Of a stretch of 64,000 nucleotides of DNA, positions 40,116 through 49,268 are shown piece by piece. How positions within the stretch are numbered: position 1 is the first letter of the stretch; every line of letters begins with the position of its first letter. Source of the DNA: Ahrensia sp. (GTDB taxonomy: Bacteria; Pseudomonadota; Alphaproteobacteria; Rhizobiales; Rhizobiaceae). A program made the translations under genes and the position numbers. A model generated the notes under the pieces. It did not search any database. It saw only the letters and a list, made by a program, of their open reading frames with translations, and was not told the origin of the DNA. The stretch spans positions 7,435 to 71,434 of the forward strand of contig NZXU01000119.1 in NCBI GenBank assembly GCA_002698425.1. Direction: 5' to 3'.

Positions 40116-41238
40116 CTTCCCGCGCGCCGAATATGAGAGCCGGCTGGAGACGATGCAGACGGCCATGCACGAAGCGGGCCTCGACGCGCTCTTCTTCACC
40201 AGCGAAGCCGAAATGCGCTATTTCACCGGTTTTCGCACCCAGTTCTGGCAAAGCCCGACGCGGCCCTGGTTTCTCATCCTGCCGCGTTCCGGCATGCCGG
40301 TGGCGATCATTCCCGAAATCGGCGCGGAGCTGATGCGGTCCGCCTTTGTCGGTGAGATCCGCACATGGGCGTCGCCGCATCCAGACGATGATGGCCGGAC
40401 GCTGCTCGCGGATGCGCTACGCCCCCATGCGCGCATCGGCATGATGACGGGCCGCGAGACGGCGTTGCGCATGCCTTTGGCCGATTTCGAGGGGTTGCGC
40501 GCCGATCTGGCGGGTAGCGAGTTCATCGACGCCACCGCGATGGTGCAGCGCCAGCGCATGGTCAAGTCGGAGGCGGAGATCGCCTTGATCGGCGAGATCT
40601 GTTCGATTGCTTCCAAAAGCTTCGGGGCCGCGCCGGAGCTGTTCCGGGAGGGGCAGACGCTTTCGGAGGCTTTCCGCGCGTTCAAGATCGAGCTTCTTAA
40701 GAACGGCGCTGAGGATGTCCCCTATCTTGTCGGCGGGGCCGGGCAGGGTGGCTATGGCGACGTGATCTCGCCGCCAGGCGAGATCAGGCTGGAAGCCGGC
40801 GACGTGCTGATGCTCGACACCGGCGCGACGCTGCGCGGCTATTTCTGCGATTTCGATCGAAACTTCGCGATCGGCCATGCATCGCCTGAAACGAAACAGG
40901 CCCACGATACGCTGTGGCGCGCGACCGAGGCGGCGCTGGCCGCTGCCCGGCCGGGCTCGACCTGCCGCGACCTGTTCGAGGCGATGGCTGCGATCGTCGG
41001 CGACAATGGCGGCGATGTCGGCCGCTGCGGCCACGGCATCGGCATGCAATTGACCGAGCCGCCCTCGCTGGTCGGTTTCGACGACACGGTCCTACAACCC
41101 GGCATGGTGATCACGCTGGAGCCGGGCATTCGGATCGGACCGGGCAAGATCATGGTGCATGAGGAAAATATCGTCATCCGCGACGGCGAACCGGAATTGC
41201 TGACCCGGCGCACCCCCCGGGACCTGCCGGTAATCTGA
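40102..41238 (+). CDS. M24-family metallohydrolase (Xaa-Pro peptidase or ectoine-hydrolase type)
   Basis: The 378-residue protein has a creatinase-like N-terminal domain and a pita-bread catalytic domain. The metal ligands are visible as MLDTGATLRGYFCDFDRNF (two Asp), GHGIGMQL (His), TLEPGI (Glu) and HEENIVI (Glu). The family includes prolidases, creatinases and the ectoine hydrolase DoeA. The 14-base overlap with a PLP ammonia-lyase suggests a catabolic step for a small amide or diamino-acid compound rather than general peptide turnover; this is inference. ATG 40102 gives the usual N-terminus. Confidence 0.88.
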   Translation: MAGPDFPRAEYESRLETMQTAMHEAGLDALFFTSEAEMRYFTGFRTQFWQSPTRPWFLILPRSGMPVAIIPEIGAELMRSAFVGEIRTWASPHPDDDGRTLLADALRPHARIGMMTGRETALRMPLADFEGLRADLAGSEFIDATAMVQRQRMVKSEAEIALIGEICSIASKSFGAAPELFREGQTLSEAFRAFKIELLKNGAEDVPYLVGGAGQGGYGDVISPPGEIRLEAGDVLMLDTGATLRGYFCDFDRNFAIGHASPETKQAHDTLWRATEAALAAARPGSTCRDLFEAMAAIVGDNGGDVGRCGHGIGMQLTEPPSLVGFDDTVLQPGMVITLEPGIRIGPGKIMVHEENIVIRDGEPELLTRRTPRDLPVI

Positions 41239-41284
41239 TGGGGGAACGCTGGCGGACGATCCGGCATCGTCCTAGAATTTCTCC

Positions 41285-42916
41285 ATGATTCCGGATCTGC
41301 TGCAGGCGGCCGGCGGCATCGGCCTTTTTCTTCTCGGCATGCAGTTGCTGACCGACGGGCTTCGCGCGCTCGCCGGCGACCGGTTGCGCCAGGTTCTTGC
41401 CGCCTTCACCAAAAGCCCGGTGACGGGCGCGGCCACCGGCGCGGTGACGACCGCGCTGATCCAGTCGTCCAGCGCGACCACGATGATCGCCATCGGTCTC
41501 GTGGGGGCCGGGCTGATGAGCTTTCCGCACGCGTTGGGCATCATCTTCGGCGCCAATATCGGAACCACTATCACCGGCTGGCTGGTCGCGGCGCTGGGCT
41601 TCAAATTCAAGCTCGGCCTCGCCGCGATGCCGCTGGTGCTCGCCGGCGCGCTGCTTCGCGTGTTCGCATCCGGCCGTCTCGCCAGGCTCGGCCTCGGCCT
41701 TGCCGGATTCGCGCTGCTGTTCATCGGGATCGACATGATGCAGGCGGGACTGGCCGCGCTGGAAGGCATCGTCACGCCGGATCGCTTTCCCGCCGACACG
41801 CTGCTCGGTCGTTTCGAGCTCGTGCTGATCGGCATCGCCATCACGCTCGTTACCCAGTCGTCGAGCGCCGGTGTCGCGACCGCGCTGGTCGCGCTGCATG
41901 GCGGGGCGATTTCCTTTCCCCAGGCTTGCGCGATGGTGATCGGCATGGATGTCGGCACGACGTTCAAATCAGCGATCGTCGTGCTCGGCGGGTCCACCCA
42001 GATGCGGCGCACGGGCTATGCCCATGTGCTCTACAACCTGGCGACCGGCGTCATGGCGTTCCTCTTGTTGCCGCTCTATGTCTGGCAGGCCGGAGAGTAC
42101 CTGTCCGCGGGCGGCGACGCCCAATTCGCGCTGGTCGCCTTTCACACGCTGTTCAACGCGCTTGGCGTGATCCTCGTCCTGCCTTTCACCAATCTTTTTG
42201 CCCGGTTTGTCATGCGGCTGGTGCCCGAGGAGGGCGCGAAACTCGTCGACCGCCTGGACGATCGCCTCCTTCCGAGCCCCTCAGCCGCGCTCGACGCGGC
42301 GATCGCGACGCTGCGCGGGATCGCGCTGGAACTGGCGGGCGCGATCAACGCGTTGCTTGCGCCTAACAGGACCTATCCGCTCGATGCCACGCGGGCAGCG
42401 GAGCTGCGCGATGCGCTCGATTCCACGCGTCTGTTCATGGAGCGAATCCAGACGGACCACCGGCAGGCGGCCTTGCATACTCGCTATCTGTCCGCAGTAC
42501 ATGCGCTCGACCATCTGAACCGGCTGCTCGACCGGTGCGAACAACTGCAGCGGATTGTCGCTCTGCGGCCGGATCACAGGCTGTGGCGGCTGGCGGGCCT
42601 GCTGCGCGGTCTTGCCGGGCGGATGGCGCAGAGCGGCGACATGGCGGCGCTGGCTCCGCGCTTCGACAAGCTGCGCTCGATCCTGCGCGATCAGCGCCAT
42701 GTGGTCCGCGAGCGCACCATCGATTCCGCCGCCCACGGGGCGATCGGGACCGGAACGACGCTTGTCCGGCTCGACGCGGTGCGCTGGCTGCATCGCACGG
42801 CCTACCATCTTTGGCGCATCTGCCACCATCTCGCCATCGCCTCCGGCCAGACGGCGCCGCCGGCCGCAGAGGCGGAACCTGTGGAGGAACCGGCGCTCGA
42901 TCGCGAAGAGGATTAG
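41285..42916 (+). CDS. Na+/phosphate cotransporter-like protein with PhoU-like C-terminus
   Basis: The 543-residue membrane protein has the duplicated NaPi-II repeats. The QSSSAT motif (near residue 60) and QSSSAG motif (near 195) each sit in a helix pair, and GANIGTT and GMDVGTT loops are present. The last 210 residues or so form a helical PhoU-like domain. It probably imports phosphate with sodium. Its stop shares TTAG with the convergent dinB stop. Two short gaps, with no shared operon signals, separate it from the M24 gene. Confidence 0.9.
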   Translation: MIPDLLQAAGGIGLFLLGMQLLTDGLRALAGDRLRQVLAAFTKSPVTGAATGAVTTALIQSSSATTMIAIGLVGAGLMSFPHALGIIFGANIGTTITGWLVAALGFKFKLGLAAMPLVLAGALLRVFASGRLARLGLGLAGFALLFIGIDMMQAGLAALEGIVTPDRFPADTLLGRFELVLIGIAITLVTQSSSAGVATALVALHGGAISFPQACAMVIGMDVGTTFKSAIVVLGGSTQMRRTGYAHVLYNLATGVMAFLLLPLYVWQAGEYLSAGGDAQFALVAFHTLFNALGVILVLPFTNLFARFVMRLVPEEGAKLVDRLDDRLLPSPSAALDAAIATLRGIALELAGAINALLAPNRTYPLDATRAAELRDALDSTRLFMERIQTDHRQAALHTRYLSAVHALDHLNRLLDRCEQLQRIVALRPDHRLWRLAGLLRGLAGRMAQSGDMAALAPRFDKLRSILRDQRHVVRERTIDSAAHGAIGTGTTLVRLDAVRWLHRTAYHLWRICHHLAIASGQTAPPAAEAEPVEEPALDREED

Positions 42917-44211
42917 CTCTCCTGATCGCGTTGCGGCTTGCCGCGGCTGCCGGTCTGGAACGTGTAGCCCGTCTCGACCGATTTCGAGCCGTATTTCGCC
43001 CGCACCTTGTCCATGGCCGCTTCCGCGAGCGCGCGGCGCGTCGCATCCGTGTCGACAAGGTCTGACGGGTCGGCCATGGCGTCATGGGCGAGATCGGATA
43101 CGCCGACGCCGAGCAGGCGGAACTGGGTGCCGTCCAGCTCCTTTTCCAGCATCGGCCGGGCGGTGCGGAAGATGCGGTCGGCGAGCTGAGTGCGGTCGGA
43201 GAGCTGGCGGTTGCGGGTGCGGATGCGAAACTGCCGGTCCTTCAACTTCAGGACCACGGTGCGCCCGGCGAGGTCGGACGCCTTGAGCCGTTCCGACACC
43301 TTTTCCGACAGGGCGCGCAACACCGGCACAAGCTCGGCCGCGGTCGCATAATCCTCGTTGAATGTGGTTTCCGCCGAGATGCTCTTCGCCTCATGCTCGA
43401 CATGCACCATCCGGTCGTCCTGACCGCGCGACAGATGGTAGAGCCGACGGCCCATGACGCCGTAGCGCTTCATCAGCGCCGTTTCTTCCATGGTTTGCAA
43501 CTGGCCGATGGTGCGGATGCCGTCCTTCTCCAGCGTCGCGGCGAAGGCTTTGCCGACGCCCCAGATCATCGTCACCGGCTTGTCGCGGAGGAAGGCCAGC
43601 GCCTCGGCGCGGCCGATCACCGAGAAACCGCGCGGTTTTTCTAGATCCGAGGCGACCTTGGCGAGGAACTTGCAGTAGGACAACCCGACCGAGACGGTGA
43701 TGCCGATCTCGTCCTCGACGCGCCTGGCGAATTTCGCCAGTACGCGGGCCGGGGTGTCGCGGTGCAGTTTCGCTGTGCCGGTCAGGTCGAGAAAGGCCTC
43801 GTCGATGGAGATCGGCTCGACCAGCGGCGTCAGGGCGCGCATCATTTCCCGGACTTCCCTGCCGACGCGGGCATATTTCTCCATGTCCGGCTTGATCACG
43901 ATGGCGTCCGGACAGGCGTCGAGCGCCTTGAACATCGGCATGGCCGAGCGAACGCCGTTGATCCGCGCGATGTAGCAGCAGGTCGAGACGACACCGCGTT
44001 TTCCTCCGCCGACGATCACCGGCTTGTCGCGCAGTTCCGGATTGTCGCGCTTTTCCACCGAAGCATAGAAGGCGTCGCAGTCGATGTGGGCGATCGACAG
44101 CGCGTCCAGTTCGGCGTGCCGCGCGACACGCGGGCTGCCGCAGGCGCGGCAGCGCCTGTCCGCGCCGGCAAGCGGGGCGAGACAATCGCGGCAGAAGCCG
44201 GAGCCGGACAT
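42913..44211 (-). CDS. dinB: DNA polymerase IV with N-terminal zinc ribbon
   Basis: This is a Y-family translesion polymerase. The 432-residue protein starts with a CxxC-x10-CxxC zinc ribbon (C7, C10, C21, C24), then [19 protein letters not shown] with the catalytic Asp and steric gate, the nucleotide-binding YIAR in [15 protein letters not shown], and [12 protein letters not shown] 44211 gives an N-terminus directly before the ribbon. ATGs at 44229, 44241 and 44304 are in frame, but the last two run into or across the LexA box. The upstream SOS box indicates induction by DNA damage. Confidence 0.93.
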   Translation of the reverse strand: MSGSGFCRDCLAPLAGADRRCRACGSPRVARHAELDALSIAHIDCDAFYASVEKRDNPELRDKPVIVGGGKRGVVSTCCYIARINGVRSAMPMFKALDACPDAIVIKPDMEKYARVGREVREMMRALTPLVEPISIDEAFLDLTGTAKLHRDTPARVLAKFARRVEDEIGITVSVGLSYCKFLAKVASDLEKPRGFSVIGRAEALAFLRDKPVTMIWGVGKAFAATLEKDGIRTIGQLQTMEETALMKRYGVMGRRLYHLSRGQDDRMVHVEHEAKSISAETTFNEDYATAAELVPVLRALSEKVSERLKASDLAGRTVVLKLKDRQFRIRTRNRQLSDRTQLADRIFRTARPMLEKELDGTQFRLLGVGVSDLAHDAMADPSDLVDTDATRRALAEAAMDKVRAKYGSKSVETGYTFQTGSRGKPQRDQES

Positions 44212-44212
44212 G

Positions 44213-44241
44213 TTGACAGTTGCTGTCATCGATGAGAACAT
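44213..44241 (+). promoter_or_regulatory. Candidate promoter for the acetyltransferase gene
   Basis: A perfect -35 TTGACA (44213-44218) is followed after 17 bases by GAACAT (44236-44241), or after 18-19 bases by AACATA or ACATAT. The -10 region coincides with the first half of the LexA box. Reads rightward to the gene at 44303. Confidence 0.45.
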
Positions 44242-44250
44242 ATCATGAAC
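44236..44250 (-). promoter_or_regulatory. LexA box (SOS operator) between dinB and the acetyltransferase
   Basis: On the - strand this is GTTC-ATGATAT-GTTC, the exact GTTC-N7-GTTC direct repeat recognised by LexA in alphaproteobacteria. It lies 25 bases upstream of the chosen dinB start and covers the -10 region of a candidate rightward promoter, so LexA could control both genes. Confidence 0.85.
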
Positions 44251-44302
44251 AAGTGGCGCGTAACAGCGCTGCCGGAAGTTACCATCAAGCCGGAGGGGCG
44301 TC

Positions 44303-44881
44303 ATGGCAAAGTTGGACGTGGTTCCGCTGTGCGCCGATCACTGGCCGGATTTCGAGGCGCTGTTCGGCAGGCAGGGCGCCTGCTACGGTTGCTGGTGTAC
44401 CTATTTCCGGCTGGCGCCGAAATTGCGCAAGACCAATTCCGCCGAAGACAACAAGGCCTTCATCCGCGCCCGAATCGAATCGGGGCCGCCGCCGGGGCTT
44501 CTCGGTTATCTCGATGGCGAGCCCGTCGCCTGGATGCAGATCGGCCCGCGCGCCGACGTGCCGCAATTCAACAATGCCGGCAGGGTCTGCGCACCGCTAG
44601 AAGACGGGCCGGCGGAGGACGAGCGTGTCTGGGCGATTTCCTGCTTCTTCATCAAGTCCGCGGTGCGAGGGCAGGGTCTCTCGCACGCCATGGTCGCTGC
44701 AGGGATCGATTATGCGCGCGAGCAGGGAGCGCGGATGCTCGAGGCCTGTCCGATCGATCACGCGAAACAGGCGAAATCGGTCGGCCTCTTTGTCGGCTCG
44801 ACGCGCGTCTTCGACCAGGCGGGATTCGGGGAGGTGGCTTTGCGCAAGCCGGGCAGACCGCTGATGCGGCTGGCGCTTTGA
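44303..44881 (+). CDS. GNAT-family acetyltransferase
   Basis: The 192-residue protein contains an N-terminal cysteine-rich [13 protein letters not shown] segment (residues 25-37) typical of one GNAT subgroup. The acetyl-CoA loop follows as [25 protein letters not shown], with a C-terminal [19 protein letters not shown]. The substrate is unknown. A GGAGGGGCG sequence precedes ATG 44303. The upstream LexA box suggests damage-linked expression. Confidence 0.87.
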   Translation: MAKLDVVPLCADHWPDFEALFGRQGACYGCWCTYFRLAPKLRKTNSAEDNKAFIRARIESGPPPGLLGYLDGEPVAWMQIGPRADVPQFNNAGRVCAPLEDGPAEDERVWAISCFFIKSAVRGQGLSHAMVAAGIDYAREQGARMLEACPIDHAKQAKSVGLFVGSTRVFDQAGFGEVALRKPGRPLMRLAL

Positions 44882-44886
44882 TGCGA

Positions 44887-45564
44887 TCAGCGGGCGCGTT
44901 CGGCCAGGAAATCCGTGATGGCCTGCGCCGCCGTGGGCCAGTCCTCGACGCTGGTCACGCCGTCCGGCATGGCCGGCAGATGCGGGCGTAGCGGCGCATA
45001 GGCCATCATCTGCAGGGCGAGCGCGCCGGGCACGGTTTCTAGCACGGAGATGTGGTTCGGCGGCAGGTCGTCGATGAAGGCGACAGGTTTGCCGGGATGA
45101 TGGCGCATCAATTCCGCCAGCGCTTCGCCCTTGGCGGCTCTGGTGGCGATCATCGGATGGGTAAAGCCATGACTGTCGAGCAGGGCGCGGCGGCGCGCAT
45201 GATGATGCGGCGGCATGGCGGTCAGGAAGACGATGTCGGCGTCGTGTGTCCGTTCGAGGTCTGCGAGCGTGTCGAGCGCGCCGGCCACCGGTTTCTGCCA
45301 GGTGTCATGCTCCCCGAAGAACCGTTCGAGAAAATCGGAAACTGTCTCTTTTTCAGAAGCTTGTCCTGTTTCCTTGAAGTAGACATTGCCGGTCAGGCGA
45401 AACGAGGTCGGCCGGTATTCATGGCCGTGGCTTTCCAGGAAGGCCATGAAAGGGGCGACGAATTCCAGCACAACCTCGTCGATATCGGCGACGATCAGTG
45501 GCCGGTCGGAGCGGGCCAGCGCTTCGATGCGGGCGCGTTCCTGCGGCGTCACGTCGACAGCCAT
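44887..45564 (-). CDS. HAD-like phosphatase-fold protein
   Basis: The 225-residue protein has HAD motif I as VADIDEVVLEF (D27 and D29), motif II as FLTAMP and motif IV as AFIDDLPPN. These acidic residues fit a HAD hydrolase; the Lys of motif III is probably in the AAKGEALAEL segment. It does not match a named enzyme that I recognise. It overlaps the DUF3572 gene by 16 bases, so both are transcribed leftwards from the divK side. Confidence 0.83.
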   Translation of the reverse strand: MAVDVTPQERARIEALARSDRPLIVADIDEVVLEFVAPFMAFLESHGHEYRPTSFRLTGNVYFKETGQASEKETVSDFLERFFGEHDTWQKPVAGALDTLADLERTHDADIVFLTAMPPHHHARRRALLDSHGFTHPMIATRAAKGEALAELMRHHPGKPVAFIDDLPPNHISVLETVPGALALQMMAYAPLRPHLPAMPDGVTSVEDWPTAAQAITDFLAERAR

Positions 45565-45857
45565 TCATCGCCCGGATTGCCGAGCAGTTCCTCGCGCGCA
45601 TGTTGCACGAGATCCGGGTCCGTCTCGGTCTCGTTGCAGAAGGCCATCAGGCTCGGCTCATGGGCGAGCAGGAAATCGAGCACTCCGGCGAGAAAGCCCG
45701 GTTCGGCCGCCGCGTGCCGGATCTGACCGGCCTCGATGCCGGTCAGCGCCAGGAAGCGGTTCAGCATGTCCTCATTGCCCGCGATCCAGCCGAGCGCCGT
45801 CACGGCTACCGCTTCCGGGCCGGTTTCGCCTGTTTCCTCGGTCATTTCCCCGTCCAT
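45549..45857 (-). CDS. DUF3572 family protein
   Basis: This 102-residue acidic helical protein belongs to the family often found divergent from divK in rhizobia (AVTALGWIAGNEDMLNRFLALTG and AAAEPGFLAGVLDFLLAHE). The start at 45857 is uncertain; ATG 45845 is an in-frame alternative. It is coupled to the HAD gene by overlap. No function is assigned. Confidence 0.85.
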   Translation of the reverse strand: MDGEMTEETGETGPEAVAVTALGWIAGNEDMLNRFLALTGIEAGQIRHAAAEPGFLAGVLDFLLAHEPSLMAFCNETETDPDLVQHAREELLGNPGDEWLST

Positions 45858-45959
45858 TCGCTCTTTTTCAAGGGAATCGCGTTATAGCTTCGGATGAAGG
45901 CAAAAACGACACCGGATTCGGCGCAGGCGCCGGCTTCCGAGCAGGGTCGGGAGAGACAG

Positions 45960-46331
45960 ATGGCAAAGACGGTCATGATCGTCGAGGACAATGAGCTCAA
46001 CATGAAGCTCTTTCGCGATCTCATCGAGGCCAGCGGCTATGATACGGTGCGCACCCGCAACGGGTTGGAGGCGCTCGATCTCGCTCGCGCGCACCGCCCG
46101 GACCTGATCCTGATGGACATCCAGCTTCCCGAGGTCTCCGGCCTCGACGTGACGCGCTGGCTGAAGGACGATGACGACCTGCACACGATCCCGGTGATCG
46201 CCGTCACCGCCTTCGCGATGAAGGGCGACGAGGAGCGGATCCGTCAGGGCGGCTGCGAGGGTTACATCTCGAAACCGATTTCCGTTCCTAAATTTATCGA
46301 AACCATTAAGTCGTATCTTGGCGACGCTTGA
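45960..46331 (+). CDS. divK: Cell-cycle response regulator DivK
   Basis: This is a single-domain receiver of 123 residues, the standard DivK size. The phospho-acceptor is D53 (LILMDIQLP), with the acid pair E9-D10, a Thr in VTAFAM and K105 in ISKPI. In alphaproteobacteria it relays signals from PleC/DivJ to the DivL-CckA pathway. ATG 45960 follows GGGAGAGACAG; an in-frame upstream ATG at 45894 is less likely. pleD follows after 21 bases. Confidence 0.95.
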   Translation: MAKTVMIVEDNELNMKLFRDLIEASGYDTVRTRNGLEALDLARAHRPDLILMDIQLPEVSGLDVTRWLKDDDDLHTIPVIAVTAFAMKGDEERIRQGGCEGYISKPISVPKFIETIKSYLGDA

Positions 46332-46352
46332 ACCGGAACAGGATAGCGTCCA

Positions 46353-47729
46353 ATGACCGCGCGTATACTGGTAGTTGACGACATCGAGGCGAACCGCGAT
46401 CTGCTCGAGACGCGGCTGACCGCGGAATATTTCAACGTCATTACGGCCAGCGACGGGCAGGAAGCGCTGAGCATCTGCGCCGAAACGCCGGTCGATCTTG
46501 TGCTGCTAGACATCATGATGCCGGGGGTCGACGGGTTCGAGGTCTGCGAGCAGCTCAAGGCCAATGCCGCGACCTGTCATATCCCGGTTGTCATCGTCAC
46601 CGCGCTTGACGAGATGGCCGACCGCGTCCGCGGCCTGCAGGCCGGGGCCGACGATTTCCTGACCAAGCCGGTCGACGAAATGCAATTGCTGGCGCGAGTC
46701 AAGAGCCTGTTGCGCCTGAAGATGCTGACCGACGAATTGCGCCTGCGCGCGGTGACCGCCCGCGACATCGGGCTCGATACGCTGCTCAGCGACAAGGGCG
46801 ACGAGGGCCGGGCGAAACCGAAAGTCCTGGTTGTTGACGAGCGGGAATCTTCCTTCGAGCGTCTGGTGAAGCCGCTGCGCAAGAATTTCGAGATCGTCCA
46901 CGCGGCCGAGCCGCAATCCGCCGTCATGACGGCTGCTGAGGGCGATTTCGACTGCGTCTTCGTCACGGCGCGGTTCACGGAATTCGACGCATTGCGCATC
47001 TGCTCGCAATTGCGTTCGCTCGACCGCACGCGCTTCGTGCCGATCATCCTGGTTGCCGAGACCGATGATGACGATCTGGTCAAGCGCGGGCTGGAGCTGG
47101 GCGTGAACGACTATATCGTCCGCCCCGTCGATCCCAACGAACTGACCGCGCGGCTGCGCACCCAGGTCCGCCGCAAGCGTTACCATGACAGCCTGCGCGA
47201 CAATGTCGCCGCTTCGATCGAGCTCGCGGTCACCGACGGCCTGACCGGGCTGCATAATCGCCGCTATCTCGATACGCATCTGGAAACGCTTGTCGCCCGT
47301 GCGCTCAATCGCGACAAGCAATTGTCGCTGCTGATCACCGACATCGACCGGTTCAAGGATGTCAACGACACGCATGGCCACGATGCCGGCGACGACGTGC
47401 TGCGCGAATTCGCGCGGCGCCTGCGCATCAATGTGCGCGGCATGGATCTCGCCTGCCGCTATGGCGGCGAGGAATTCGTCATCGTCATGCCGGACACGCC
47501 GCCGCACGTTGCCGCCGAGGTCGCCGAGCGCCTGCGCGCCCAGATCGAATCGGACGGCTTTTCCATCGAGAACGGCGCGCGGTCGATCGAGGTTACGGTC
47601 AGCGTCGGCGTCACCAGCCTGATCCAGTCCGAGGCCGAGACCGCCAAGGCGCTGCTCAAACGCGCCGACGAGGCGCTCTACGAAGCCAAGCAGACCGGCC
47701 GCAACCGCGTCGTCTCCAAGGCCGCCTGA
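46353..47729 (+). CDS. pleD: Response regulator PleD (REC-REC-GGDEF diguanylate cyclase)
   Basis: The 458-residue protein has receiver 1 with phospho-acceptor D53 (LLDIMMPG). Receiver 2 has an acceptor region reading CVFVTARFTEFD, so it is probably an adaptor without phosphorylation. The C-terminal cyclase domain shows the active GGEEF (CRYGGEEFVIV), preceded at five residues by the inhibitory RxxD (RGMD). Phosphorylation-driven c-di-GMP synthesis with product inhibition is expected. It forms an operon with divK. Confidence 0.96.
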   Translation: MTARILVVDDIEANRDLLETRLTAEYFNVITASDGQEALSICAETPVDLVLLDIMMPGVDGFEVCEQLKANAATCHIPVVIVTALDEMADRVRGLQAGADDFLTKPVDEMQLLARVKSLLRLKMLTDELRLRAVTARDIGLDTLLSDKGDEGRAKPKVLVVDERESSFERLVKPLRKNFEIVHAAEPQSAVMTAAEGDFDCVFVTARFTEFDALRICSQLRSLDRTRFVPIILVAETDDDDLVKRGLELGVNDYIVRPVDPNELTARLRTQVRRKRYHDSLRDNVAASIELAVTDGLTGLHNRRYLDTHLETLVARALNRDKQLSLLITDIDRFKDVNDTHGHDAGDDVLREFARRLRINVRGMDLACRYGGEEFVIVMPDTPPHVAAEVAERLRAQIESDGFSIENGARSIEVTVSVGVTSLIQSEAETAKALLKRADEALYEAKQTGRNRVVSKAA

Positions 47730-47741
47730 GCCTCACAGCCA

Positions 47742-47773
47742 ATAAAAAACCGCCGGTCTTGCGAGCGGCGGTT
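47742..47773 (-). terminator. Rho-independent terminator of rpmG
   Basis: The stem AACCGCCG (47748-47755) pairs with CGGCGGTT (47766-47773) across a ten-base loop. On the - strand a T-run (47744-47749) follows. It lies 25 bases after the rpmG stop and is also close to the pleD end, so it separates the convergent pair. Confidence 0.85.
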
Positions 47774-47798
47774 CCCGGTTAGCTTGGATGGCGCGATC

Positions 47799-47966
47799 TT
47801 ACTTGATCTTCGCTTCCTTGAACTCGACATGCTTCTTGGCAATCGGGTCGTATTTGGTCTTCACCATCTTCTCGGTGAAGGTACGGCTGTTTTTCTTCGT
47901 GACATAGAAGAAGCCGGTGTCCGCCGTGGACAGCAGTTTGATCTTGATCGTCGTGGCCTTTGCCAT
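47799..47966 (-). CDS. rpmG: 50S ribosomal protein L33
   Basis: The 55-residue basic protein reads [20 protein letters not shown], continues [15 protein letters not shown], and ends in AKIK, a standard L33. It lacks the paired zinc cysteines (CxxC), so it is the zinc-independent C- type. A candidate -35 CTTGAC lies about 100 bases upstream, and a strong terminator follows. Confidence 0.95.
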   Translation of the reverse strand: MAKATTIKIKLLSTADTGFFYVTKKNSRTFTEKMVKTKYDPIAKKHVEFKEAKIK

Positions 47967-48038
47967 GGTCTTACCTGTCTTTTTCTGAGGGCGAGCCGAA
48001 ACGGATCACTGGAAAAGACCGCCGGCGAATTTGCGCGG

Positions 48039-48066
48039 AACTTATGGATTACGCGCCAAAAGTCAA
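48039..48066 (-). promoter_or_regulatory. Candidate rpmG promoter
   Basis: On the - strand TTGACT (48061-48066), part of CTTGACT, is followed after 16 bases by TAAGTT (48039-48044). Transcription would start near 48031, giving a leader of about 65 bases. The -10 match is modest. Confidence 0.4.
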
Positions 48067-48082
48067 GCGTCTCCGGCGGCGA

Positions 48083-48817
48083 TCAGTCGTGGGTGAGGAC
48101 GTAACGGCGATTTTCTGCGCGAATGAAAGGCACCGGCAGGTCGCGGTCGAGCGCGGGGTCCTCGCGCAGCCGCTCGGCGAGCAGGTCGAGAATCGCCTCC
48201 GTGATGGTCGGCATGCTGATGCTGTCCAGCGCATCGAGGCCGATCCAGCGCACCTCGTCCAGCTCTTCCGCCGGATTGGCGATCAGTTCGTCCGGATTGG
48301 CGACATGGCCGGCATCGGCGACGAAGAACCGCGTATCGAAGCGGCGGACGCGGCCGGGCGGCGTGATCGCGCGGGCGACGAATCGGATGGCGGAGAGGTC
48401 GGGCAGGACGCCCTTGTCGATAAATGTCCGCCATGCCGGCGAGCGGGTGGCCGATCGCGCCGATCCGGCCTTGCCGATCAGAAGTCCGGTCTCTTCCTGC
48501 GTCTCGCGGATCGCGGACATGACCAGCGCCTCGGCGCGGCGGGGCGTCCCGGTCCGGCCCATGCCCTTGACCAGCCTTTCGGCGTCGCCGGCATGCAATG
48601 CGCCGGTGCGCGGCGCGGTCAGGTCGGAGCGTTCCATTCGCCCGCCCGGAAACACATACATGCCCGGCATGAAGGCGAGCTGTTCGCTGCGCCGCCCCAT
48701 CAGCAGCCGCGGAACGGACCCGCTGTTGTCGAGGAGGATGAGCGTCGCGGCGTCGCGCGGCCGCCTGTAGGGCGCCGGGCCATAGGGCTTTTGGGTTGCG
48801 GTCAGTTTCTCGATCAT
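48083..48817 (-). CDS. NUDIX hydrolase
   Basis: The 244-residue protein has the NUDIX signature spread over MGRRSEQLAFMPGMYVFPGG and AIRETQEETGLL, with the canonical REx2EEx G core intact. The spacing between the two halves is long, resembling the NUDT-type CoA/diphosphate hydrolases. The exact substrate is unclear. ATG 48817 is preferred over the adjacent TTG 48820. Confidence 0.87.
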   Translation of the reverse strand: MIEKLTATQKPYGPAPYRRPRDAATLILLDNSGSVPRLLMGRRSEQLAFMPGMYVFPGGRMERSDLTAPRTGALHAGDAERLVKGMGRTGTPRRAEALVMSAIRETQEETGLLIGKAGSARSATRSPAWRTFIDKGVLPDLSAIRFVARAITPPGRVRRFDTRFFVADAGHVANPDELIANPAEELDEVRWIGLDALDSISMPTITEAILDLLAERLREDPALDRDLPVPFIRAENRRYVLTHD

Positions 48818-48827
48818 CAAGGCGCTA

Positions 48828-49268
48828 TCAGGCGTCGAGTTCCGGATGGGTCTCCGGCATGTCGTCCTCGCCGCCGAAGCCGTGCATGTAGTTGGCCCAC
48901 TGGAAGCCGATGACGGAGCCTTTCAGCGGCTGCATCAGGACGACGGACATGATCAGCATGATGGGCACCCAGATCGCGAGATGCACCCAGCCTGACATAT
49001 CAGAAAACGCTTCGGCCATGGTGAAGCCGCCGACGCCGATATGGCCGACGATGAAGATGTTCAGATAGGCCGGGAAATCGTCGGCGCGCTGGTGGCTCAG
49101 ATCCTCGCTGCAGACCGAACATGTGTCGACCGGCTTGACGAAGGACGCAAAGAGCCGGCCTTCGCCGCAATGCGGGCAGCGGCCCGCGAAACCGCGTTTC
49201 ATCGCCTGCATGACGCGGCGCTTCGGGCGCGCCGTCTCGTCGCCGTTGAAGATCATCGTTTCCGTCAT
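48828..49268 (-). CDS. DUF983 family membrane protein
   Basis: The 146-residue protein starts with a zinc-binding region of two CxxC pairs (CPHCGEG and CSVCSED), followed by two transmembrane helices (about 67-87 and 94-115). The gene overlaps rnr by four bases (ATGA). The function is unknown; the linkage to rnr is common in alphaproteobacteria. Confidence 0.88.
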   Translation of the reverse strand: MTETMIFNGDETARPKRRVMQAMKRGFAGRCPHCGEGRLFASFVKPVDTCSVCSEDLSHQRADDFPAYLNIFIVGHIGVGGFTMAEAFSDMSGWVHLAIWVPIMLIMSVVLMQPLKGSVIGFQWANYMHGFGGEDDMPETHPELDA

